Assembly (NCBI GenBank): GCA_003023535.1
Contig: PXSC01000024.1
Location: 1-11,256, forward strand
Source of the DNA: Halobacteriales archaeon QS_9_70_65
Lineage (GTDB): Archaea > Halobacteriota > Halobacteria > Halobacteriales > Haloarculaceae
Length of the DNA stretch: 11,256 nucleotides
Direction: 5' to 3'
Below are positions 5,591 through 11,256 of the stretch, piece by piece. Positions within the stretch are counted from its first letter, which is position 1, and every line of letters begins with the position of its first letter. Both the position numbers and the translations under genes were made by a program. The notes below the pieces were generated by a model, which did not search any database, was not told the DNA's origin, and was given only the letters and a program-made list of their open reading frames with translations.

Positions 5591-7224
5591 TGCACGTCAA
5601 CAGCCTCTGGGGGGAACTCGTCGCCGACGAGCTCGCGAAGGCCGGCGTCGAGGCGGCCGTTCTCGCTCCCGGGAGCCGGTCGACGCCGCTGACGGTCGCC
5701 CTGGCCGAACGCGACGACGTCGAGACGTTCTCGCATCTCGACGAGCGGTCGGCGGCGTTCTTCGCGCTCGGGCGGGCAAAGCGGACGGGCCGGCCGACGC
5801 CGCTGGTCTGCACCTCGGGGACGGCGGCGGCGAACTTCCACCCCGCCGTCGTCGAGGCCGACGCCGCCCGGGTGCCGATGGTGTTGCTGACGGCCGACCG
5901 ACCGCCGGAGCTGCGGGACAGCGGCGCCAACCAGACCGTCGACCAGGAGAAGCTGTACGGCGACGCGGTCCGGAGCTACCGGACGCTGCCGGAGCCGGAG
6001 CCGGCCGCCCGGAAGCTGCGGTCGCTGCGGACGGCCGTCTCGCGGGCGATCGGGACGGCGACCGGCGCCCATTCCGGGCCGGTCCACCTGAACGTGCCGC
6101 TACGGAAGCCACTGGAGCCGAACGCCGACCCCGAGGCGGCGCCGGCCGGCGTCCCGGCGGTGACCGTCTCCGAGGCGTTCCTCGAAGCCAACCCGCTGGC
6201 GGCGACGGGGCGGGAGGGGCCGTTCGTCGAGGTGACGCGCGGTCGGAGCCGACTCGCCCGAGGGGACCGCGAGCGGCTGGTCGAGGCCATCGAGGCGGCC
6301 GACGGCGGGCTCGTCGTCTGCGGGCCGACCGACCGGCCGGCGCCGGCCGGCGACTCGTTGGCCGACCTGGCGGCGGCGACGGGCTTTCCGGTGCTTGCGG
6401 ACCCGTTGTCGGGCCATCGGTTCGGCCCGCTCGCCGAGGCGGGGCCGGTCTGCGGCGGCTACGACGCCTACCTGCCCGCCCTCGAGACGACGCCGGACGT
6501 CGTCGTCCGGTTCGGCGCCTCGCCGACCTCGAAGCCGCTGCGGCGGTATCTCCGGGACGCCGGCGCCCGGCAGTTCCTCGTCGACCCGGCGGGCGGCTGG
6601 CGGGAGGCGACGTTCGCCGCCACGGACCTCGTCGTCGCCGACGAGACGCGGCTGGCGGCGGCGCTGGCCGGCGCCGTCGACCGCGAGCGCGGCGCCTTCG
6701 GCCGCCGGCTGCTGGAGGCCGAGGCCGCCTACTGGGAGCTCGTCGACGGCGAGGAGCCCGAAGAGGGGGCGGTGCTGGCCGACGTCATCGCGCTGGCGCC
6801 GGACCCCGCGACCGTGGTGGTGTCGAACTCGATGCCGGTCCGTGACCTCGACCGGTTCGGCCGGCCCCGGGCGGCGAACCTGGCGGTACTCGGCAACCGC
6901 GGCGCCTCGGGCATCGACGGCGTCACCTCGACGGCGCTCGGCGCCGGGTCGGCCGTCGCGGAGCCGCTGGTGGCCGTCGTCGGCGACCTGGCGCAGTACC
7001 ACGACACGGAGTGGTTCCGGACGCCGCACGGGCTGGACTTCGAGCCGGCCGCCGAGCTACACGGCCTGGCGTTCGCTCGAACCGACGACCGCGAGCGGTT
7101 GCGGGAGCTGTTCGCCGAGTCGGTCGGAAGCGAGGGCGCGCAGGTGATCGAGTTCATCGCCGACAGCGGGCGGAACCACGACGACCGGCGGGCGCTGGCC
7201 GAGCGGGTCGTTGACTCGGTCTGA
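5590..7224 (+). CDS. menD: MenD (SEPHCHC synthase) with an in-frame internal deletion
   Basis: MenD condenses isochorismate and 2-oxoglutarate using thiamine diphosphate (ThDP). The N-terminal domain is typical (VLAPGSRSTPL, FSHLDERSAAFFALG with E52 as the ThDP-activating Glu, CTSGTAAANFHPAVVEA, TADRPPELR, GANQTVDQ), and so is the middle domain. The C-terminal part has NSMPVRDLDRF, NRGASGIDG and VVGDLAQYHD (G465, D466). After D472 it jumps directly to TEWFRTPHGLDF. Family members have about 39 more residues here, holding the NGLLAL helix, the NNxGGGIF motif and LPIE. That motif supplies the Mg/ThDP-binding Asn and Gly, so as written the enzyme should be inactive. The 544-residue length, against roughly 580 for relatives, agrees. 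The frame is preserved, so the loss is about 117 nt. The ATG at 5590 overlaps the menF stop. Confidence 0.9.
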   Translation: MHVNSLWGELVADELAKAGVEAAVLAPGSRSTPLTVALAERDDVETFSHLDERSAAFFALGRAKRTGRPTPLVCTSGTAAANFHPAVVEADAARVPMVLLTADRPPELRDSGANQTVDQEKLYGDAVRSYRTLPEPEPAARKLRSLRTAVSRAIGTATGAHSGPVHLNVPLRKPLEPNADPEAAPAGVPAVTVSEAFLEANPLAATGREGPFVEVTRGRSRLARGDRERLVEAIEAADGGLVVCGPTDRPAPAGDSLADLAAATGFPVLADPLSGHRFGPLAEAGPVCGGYDAYLPALETTPDVVVRFGASPTSKPLRRYLRDAGARQFLVDPAGGWREATFAATDLVVADETRLAAALAGAVDRERGAFGRRLLEAEAAYWELVDGEEPEEGAVLADVIALAPDPATVVVSNSMPVRDLDRFGRPRAANLAVLGNRGASGIDGVTSTALGAGSAVAEPLVAVVGDLAQYHDTEWFRTPHGLDFEPAAELHGLAFARTDDRERLRELFAESVGSEGAQVIEFIADSGRNHDDRRALAERVVDSV

Positions 7225-7238
7225 GGGGTGAGGAGAGG

Positions 7239-7243
7239 TTTTT
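7239..7243 (+). terminator. Short T-tract after menD
   Basis: Five T residues (GGTTTTTCC) lie 15 nt after the menD stop codon and about 27 nt before the menB ATG. A T-run is the usual archaeal termination signal, but this one is short and sits equally well at the position of a degenerate menB TATA box, so its role is uncertain. Confidence 0.25.
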
Positions 7244-7267
7244 CCGCCGGCCGGCCCGAACGCCGGT

Positions 7268-8090
7268 ATGGTCTCGGACCTGTTCGACGCCGACCGGTGG
7301 GAGCCGGTCACCGACGACTTCGAGGACGTCACCTACCACCGCGGCACCGACGTCGGCGCGGTCCGTATCGCCTTCGACCGCCCCGAGGTCCGCAACGCCT
7401 TCCGGCCGGAGACGATCGACGAACTCCACGCGGCGCTGGACCACGCGAAGCGACAGACCGACGTCGGCTGCATCCTCCTGACCGGCAACGGCCCGTCGTC
7501 GAAGGACGGCGGCTGGGCGTTCTGCTCCGGCGGCGACCAGCGCATCCGTGGTGACGCCGGTTACGAGTACGAAGGCGACGACGAAGACGAGGATGCCGAA
7601 TCGCAGGATGCCCCGCGGCTCCACGTCCTCGAGGTCCAGCGGCTCATCAGACACGTCCCGAAGCCGGTCGTCGCGGTCGTCCCGGGGTGGGCCGTCGGCG
7701 GCGGCCACTCGCTGCACGTCGTCTGCGACATGACGCTGGCGAGCGCCGAGCACGCGAAGTTCCTCCAGACGGACGGAGGTGTTCTTCCTCGGGAAGACCT
7801 ACTCCGCCGAGGAGGCCGTCGAGATGGGGATGGCCAACGAGGCGGTGCCCCACGAGGACCTGGAGGCGACCGCCCTGGAGTGGGCCGAGGCCATCCTTTC
7901 GAAGTCGCCGATGGCGATCCGGATGCTGAAGTACGCCTTCAACATGGATTCGGACGGCCTGGTCGGCCAGCAGGTGTTCGCCGGCGAGGCGACCCGGCTC
8001 GGCTACATGACCGACGAGGCCGCCGAGGGCCGACGGGCGTTCGTCGAGAACCGCGACCCCGACTTCGGCGAGTTCGACTGGTACTACTGA
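7268..8090 (+). pseudogene. menB: menB, 1,4-dihydroxy-2-naphthoyl-CoA synthase, broken by an internal deletion and frameshift
   Basis: MenB (crotonase fold) cyclises OSB-CoA to DHNA-CoA. The first frame (7268-7774, 169 residues) is typical: RPEVRNAFRPET, GGWAFCSGGDQRIRG (oxyanion-hole region) and VVPGWAVGGGHSLHVVCDMTLAS, ending HAKFLQTD. Coding similarity then continues in another frame from 7776 (EVFFLGKTYSAEEAVEMGMA) to the TGA at 8088-8090 (FGEFDWYY). Comparison with the family indicates that about 25 residues are missing between QTD and EVFFLGK, net about 74 nt. This block includes the SFDGG-x-GS-x-YLAR-type segment with conserved active-site Asp and Ser. The unshifted frame reads on in arginine-rich nonsense to 8107. 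Both flanks show no other damage, so the event is recent or an artefact. It starts 43 nt after menD. Confidence 0.9.
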
Positions 8091-8111
8091 CGCCTCCCGA
8101 GTCCTGACACT

Positions 8112-8175
8112 GGGTGTAGCTGAGTGGTAGCAGATGGTATTGAAAGGAAAGAATTATGTTCGCCGGGGGTGTAGC
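8112..8175 (+). repeat. 9-nt direct repeat GGGTGTAGC around a promoter
   Basis: GGGTGTAGC occurs at 8112-8120 and again at 8167-8175, 55 nt apart. The two copies bracket the TATA-like box of the coiled-coil gene, the second lying between it and the ATG. This might be a regulator-binding pair, but a 9-mer could recur by chance. Confidence 0.3.
8150..8157 (+). promoter_or_regulatory. TATA-like box for the coiled-coil gene
   Basis: GAATTATG is the core of an AT-rich patch (about 8140-8158) unusual for this locus, centred about 32 nt before the ATG at 8186. It indicates that the coiled-coil gene is transcribed separately from menB. Confidence 0.5.
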
Positions 8176-8185
8176 CGGAGATACG

Positions 8186-8854
8186 ATGAGCGAGAACGGC
8201 AGCGACTCGCCGGTGACGGCAGCCTTCGACCTGCAGCGCAGCGCAATCGAACAGACCCACGATGTCTTCGAGCGGACGGTGGAGTTCCAGCGCGACGTTA
8301 ACGAGCGGACCGTCGACGCCGTCGGTCCGGTCCGGGACGTCCAAGAGCGGAGCAGCGACCTGGTGCGGACGGGCGTCGAGACGTCGTTCGACGCCGTCGA
8401 GGCGGCGGTACCGGGCGACCAGGCGGTCGTCGCGGACCTCCGGGAAACGCTGATCGAGCAGCTCGACACGCTGGAAGAGACTCAAACCGACGCCCTCGAG
8501 GAGTTCGAGACGAACCTCGAAGACGGCGCGGAGTCGGTCGACGAGCTGTTCGAGGAGTTCCTCGAGACCGTCGACGAGCAGCTGGAGGCGCTGACCGACA
8601 CCACCGACGACCTCGAGACGCAGGCCGCCGACGTCTACGACCAACTCGAGGAGACCGTCGAGGACCTCCAGGACGAACTGGACGAGCAGAGCGAGGAGCT
8701 ACAGGAGCGGTTCGAGGAGCAGCTCGAGGAGCTGCAGGAGCGGATCGAAGAGCAGACGGAGACGCTGCAGGAGCAGGTCGACGACGTCACCGACCAGGTC
8801 GACGACCTCGAGGTCGACGTCGGCGACGACGTCGACGACGAGACCGCGGCGTAA
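8186..8854 (+). CDS. Acidic coiled-coil protein, phasin-like
   Basis: A 222-residue, very acidic protein without cysteine, signal peptide or membrane segment. Residues 10-75 (AAFDLQRSAIEQTHDVFERTV and onward) resemble the amphipathic N-terminal helices of haloarchaeal PhaP-type phasins, which coat polyhydroxyalkanoate granules; that link is from memory and weak. Residues about 85-210 are an almost continuous coiled coil rich in Glu, Leu and Gln, with local repeats such as EEQLEELQER and the variant ELQERIEEQ. An ATG ten codons upstream (8156) is in frame, but it overlaps the TATA-like box, so MSENGSDSP at 8186 is preferred. It sits between menB and menA with its own promoter; no role in menaquinone synthesis can be deduced. 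It could equally be a structural or membrane-surface scaffold. Confidence 0.85.
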   Translation: MSENGSDSPVTAAFDLQRSAIEQTHDVFERTVEFQRDVNERTVDAVGPVRDVQERSSDLVRTGVETSFDAVEAAVPGDQAVVADLRETLIEQLDTLEETQTDALEEFETNLEDGAESVDELFEEFLETVDEQLEALTDTTDDLETQAADVYDQLEETVEDLQDELDEQSEELQERFEEQLEELQERIEEQTETLQEQVDDVTDQVDDLEVDVGDDVDDETAA

Positions 8855-8909
8855 CCCTTCTACGCTCCCGCTTTCGGCGCCGAGCCGAGCCGGGATCGGC
8901 TTCCGCGTA

Positions 8910-8916
8910 CTTATAT
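8910..8916 (+). promoter_or_regulatory. TATA box for menA
   Basis: CTTATAT is centred about 27 nt before the menA ATG at 8940, the spacing of a leaderless haloarchaeal promoter. It suggests menA-menC form a separate transcription unit from menF-menD-menB. Confidence 0.6.
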
Positions 8917-8939
8917 CGTCGCCGCCCCGAGAGCCGACG

Positions 8940-9869
8940 ATGACGGAGTCGGTCTCCCGGACCCGCGCGTGGCTGATGGCGGCCCGGCCGCAGACGCTGC
9001 CGGCCGGGGCCGCGCCGGTCGTCGTCGGCACCGGGCTGGCGGTCGGCGACGGCGTTTTCGCCCCGTTGCCCGCCGTGTTCGCGCTCGTCGGGGCGCTGCT
9101 GCTGCAGGTCGGGACCAACTTCGCCAACGACTACTACGACGCCGTTCGCGGCGCCGACACCGACGACCGCGAGGGGTTCACCCGCGTGACCGCCGGCGGG
9201 CTCATCGAGGCGGCGGCGGTCAGACGCGCGATGTACGCCGCCTTCGGGCTGGCGGTCGTCAGCGGCGTCTACCTGGTCTACGTCGGCGGCGTCCCGATCC
9301 TCGTCGTCGGCCTGGCCTCGGTCGTCGCGGGGGTCACCTACACCGGCGGCCCGCTGCCGTACGGCTACCGGGGGCTCGGGGACCTCTTCGTGTTCGTCTT
9401 CTTCGGCCTCGTGGCCGTCGCCGGCACCTACTACGTCCAGGCGGCCGCCGGCGCGGGCGTCGTCCTGCCGGTCGGCCTCCCGCCGGGGACGCTGCCGGCC
9501 CGGGCGGTCGTCGCCGGCCTCCCGGCGGCCGGCCTCTCGACGGCCATCCTCGTCGTCAACAACGTCCGCGACCGGGAGACGGACGCCGCCGCCGATAAGC
9601 GGACGTTGGCGGTCATCCTCGGCTCCCGGGCCAGCCGCCTCGAGTGGACGGCCCTGGTCGGGATGGCCTACGTCGTCCCGGTCGTCTTCCGGCTCGACGG
9701 CTACCCGCCGGCCGTCCTGCTGCCGCTGGCGACCGCGCCGCTCGCGGCGGCCGTCGGTCGGACAATCTGGACCCGCTCCGACGGGGCGGCGCTGAACCCC
9801 GCCCTCGAACGCACCGGTAGGCTACTGTTCGCCCACTCGGCCCTGTTCGCGGTCGGGCTCGCGGTATGA
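8940..9869 (+). CDS. menA: 1,4-dihydroxy-2-naphthoate polyprenyltransferase MenA
   Basis: A 309-residue UbiA-superfamily integral membrane prenyltransferase that attaches the polyprenyl chain to DHNA. The first Mg-diphosphate motif is N63-D64-YY-D67 leading to D73. The second is NNVRDRETDAAAD, with D211, D215 and D219. The N-terminal WLMAARPQTLPAGAAPV is characteristic of MenA. The remainder is mostly hydrophobic, consistent with eight or nine membrane helices. The length is normal and no deletion is seen, in contrast to menD, menB and menC. The start has a TATA box 27 nt upstream. The stop overlaps the menC start by 4 nt (ATGA), so the two are likely translationally coupled. Confidence 0.94.
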   Translation: MTESVSRTRAWLMAARPQTLPAGAAPVVVGTGLAVGDGVFAPLPAVFALVGALLLQVGTNFANDYYDAVRGADTDDREGFTRVTAGGLIEAAAVRRAMYAAFGLAVVSGVYLVYVGGVPILVVGLASVVAGVTYTGGPLPYGYRGLGDLFVFVFFGLVAVAGTYYVQAAAGAGVVLPVGLPPGTLPARAVVAGLPAAGLSTAILVVNNVRDRETDAAADKRTLAVILGSRASRLEWTALVGMAYVVPVVFRLDGYPPAVLLPLATAPLAAAVGRTIWTRSDGAALNPALERTGRLLFAHSALFAVGLAV

Positions 9870-10742
9870 ACGTCGAGCGCTTCTCGATGCCGCTGTCGCG
9901 GCCGCTTTCGACCGCCGCCGGCACGGTCGACGAGCGGACGGGCTTTCTCGTCCGGGTGGCCGTCGACGGCGCCGCCGGCGTCGGCGAGGCGACGCCGCTG
10001 CCCGGCTGGACCGAGCCGCTCGACGCCTGCGAGACGGCCCTGCGGGGGATCTCCGACCCCGTCGCCGCCCTCGACGACGACACGCTCGCCGGCGCGCCGG
10101 CCGCCCGCCACGGCGTCTCGCTGGCCGTCCTCGACGCCCGAGCCCGGGCGGCCGGCCGGCCGCTCTACCGCCACCTCGGCGGCGACGCCGACCGCGGGGC
10201 GGTGCCCGTCAACGCGACGATCGGCGACGCCGACCCCGGGGCGACCGCCGAGGCCGTCGCCCGCGCCGTCGACGCCGGCTTCCCGGTGGTGAAGCTAAAG
10301 GTCGGCGCGCGGCCGCTGTCGGCCGACCTCGACCGTCTCGAGGCGGTCCGAGAGCGGTGCCCCGACGTCGAGCTTCGGGCCGACGCCAACGGCGCCTGGA
10401 CGCCGGCGACCGCCGGGCGCGCCCTCGAGGCGCTGGCCGAACTCGACGTGGCCTTCGTCGAGCAGCCGCTGGCCGCGGCGAATCTCGAGGGCCACGCCGC
10501 CCTGGCCGGCGGGCCGGTCGGCGTCGGCCTCGACGAGGGGGTCGTCGAACACGGCGTCGACGATCGACGCCGCCGTCGCCCGCGCCGGCGCCGTCCACCT
10601 CGCGGCGTCGCTGCCGGACGTCCCGGCCTGCGGGCTGGCGACCGGCGACCGCCTCGCCGACGACCTCCGGGACGACGTCGCGACGGTCGCCGACGGCGTG
10701 GTCCCGGTTCCGCAGGGCGACGGCAGTCTTCCGCCGGAGTGA
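9866..10742 (+). pseudogene. menC: menC, o-succinylbenzoate synthase, broken by an internal deletion and frameshift
   Basis: MenC (enolase superfamily) dehydrates SHCHC to OSB. The first frame from ATG 9866 is a normal OSBS: GVGEATPLPGW, the catalytic VVKLKVG, metal ligands in RADANGAW, VEQPL and VGLDEGVVEHG, ending near VD at 10561. The natural continuation is found in another frame from about 10560 (TIDAAVARAGAVHLAASLPDVP and onward) to the TGA at 10740-10742. Compared with relatives, roughly 40 residues between HGVDA and TTTID are missing, including the AVVLKPMALGG-type strand with the second catalytic lysine. The shifted reading gives arginine-rich nonsense. The junction GTCGACGATCGAC could arise by recombination between short CGACG repeats. 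Both flanks are otherwise undamaged. The start overlaps menA by 4 nt. Confidence 0.9.
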
Positions 10743-10997
10743 CCGCTCGTCGCCGGTTAGTTAGGAAGAAGTGGCGTGCTTCGGCAGTGGCGGCGTGTCC
10801 GAACGCCCCCTCCCGCTCGCGGGCTGCGCCTCGCTGCGCGCGGCCTACGACCGTGCTTGCGTCGGCTCGCTCCGCGAGCGGTCGGCCCCGTTCGAGGTCC
10901 CCAAGGCCGGCTGACCGGCCGGCTCTCGCTCAACTAAACACGGCCGTCGCCGGATGGGAAAGCCAAATATACCTCCAGGATGAACGGGCCGGCGTTC
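10743..10997. other. Intergenic region with hairpins before menE
   Basis: No convincing gene is present in these 255 nt. Two 6-bp hairpins are seen: 10865-10879 (GCTCGC, TCC loop, GCGAGC) and 10905-10920 (GGCCGG, CTGA loop, CCGGCC), plus a weaker CCCG/CGGG one near 10812-10823. The last 70 nt become more AT-rich and contain the menE promoter. The hairpins may attenuate read-through from menC, but there is no T-tract after them. Confidence 0.5.
10965..10971 (+). promoter_or_regulatory. TATA box for menE
   Basis: AAATATA is centred 30 nt before the ATG at 10998 and only 12 nt before an earlier in-frame ATG at 10980. The spacing therefore favours 10998 as the menE start on a near-leaderless mRNA. 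Confidence 0.6.
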
Positions 10998-11256
10998 ATG
11001 CGGGACTGGCTCGCCGTCCGCGCCGACGCCACCCCGGAAGCGACGGCGCTGGCGGCCGCCGGCGACGTCGACGTCGCGGCGACGTACGCCGACCTCGACC
11101 GCCGCGTCGAGACGCTGGCCGGGCGGCTGGCGGCCCGCGGCGTCGGCGTCGACCACGCGCTGGCCGTCTGCTCGGGCACCCGGGCCGCGTTCGTCGAGGT
11201 CGTCCACGCCGCCCAGCGGCTCGGCGCCACGCTGGTCCCCGTCGACGCCCGGGCGA
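10998..11256 (+). CDS. menE: Acyl-CoA synthetase (AMP-forming), probably MenE (5' part only)
   Basis: The first 86 codons of a protein that runs off the window. MRDWLAVRADATPEATAL, then TYADLDRRVETLAGRLAARGV, then HAAQRLGATLVPVDAR form the typical N-terminus of ANL-superfamily AMP-forming acyl-CoA ligases. These activate a carboxylate as an adenylate and transfer it to CoA. Position directly after menC supports MenE, o-succinylbenzoate-CoA ligase; the AMP-binding and substrate motifs lie outside the window, so specificity rests on context. An in-frame ATG at 10980 could extend it by six residues, but the promoter position favours 10998. Nothing visible is damaged. Confidence 0.82.
   Translation, partial: MRDWLAVRADATPEATALAAAGDVDVAATYADLDRRVETLAGRLAARGVGVDHALAVCSGTRAAFVEVVHAAQRLGATLVPVDARA

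Noticed and set aside
8110..8135. Sequence resembling the 5' half of a tRNA (GGGTGTAGCTGAGTGGTAGC)
   Set aside because: No matching anticodon arm, T-arm or complementary 3' acceptor (TACACCC) follows, so it cannot fold as a tRNA.

Overview
The window looks like chromosomal DNA of a haloarchaeon. GC is very high (roughly 70% by eye), the proteins are acidic and rich in Asp and Glu, several genes have a TATA-like box about 25-30 nt before the ATG (as in leaderless haloarchaeal transcripts), and the genes match families typical of Halobacteria. The order menF-menD-menB-(coiled-coil gene)-menA-menC-menE is a haloarchaeal menaquinone-biosynthesis cluster.

Layout. (a) 1-1335, minus strand: a conserved haloarchaeal protein resembling the DUF7527 family, still open at the window edge. 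(b) 1388-2869: an IS1341-type (IS200/IS605 superfamily) element carrying only tnpB, with a hairpin at each end and lower GC than its surroundings. Its right end overlaps the stop codon of the next gene. (c) 2866-3450, minus strand: a small cytoplasmic molybdopterin (sulfite-oxidase/YedY-like) oxidoreductase. (d) 3613-4210, plus strand: a ribbon-helix-helix protein and a UPF0058 protein. (e) 4262 to the end, plus strand: the menaquinone genes, with an acidic coiled-coil, phasin-like gene between menB and menA.

How the genes work together. MenF makes isochorismate, MenD makes SEPHCHC, MenC makes o-succinylbenzoate (OSB), MenE makes OSB-CoA, MenB makes the naphthoate ring and MenA attaches the prenyl chain in the membrane. 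menF/menD overlap by 1 nt (TGATG) and menA/menC by 4 nt (ATGA), so these pairs are probably translationally coupled. menA, menE and the coiled-coil gene seem to have their own promoters.

Most striking result. Three of the men genes each lack one internal block that families of these enzymes normally keep. menD has an in-frame loss of about 39 codons containing the NN-x-GG thiamine-diphosphate/Mg motif. menB has lost about 25 codons (net about 74 nt, with a frameshift), including the SFDGG-type catalytic segment. menC has lost about 40 codons, with a frameshift, including the second catalytic lysine segment. All flanking sequence is well conserved. This is either very recent decay of the pathway or a repeated assembly or sequencing artefact; the sequence alone cannot decide. 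The second notable point is the TnpB element, whose predicted guide is the conserved 3' end of the oxidoreductase gene.
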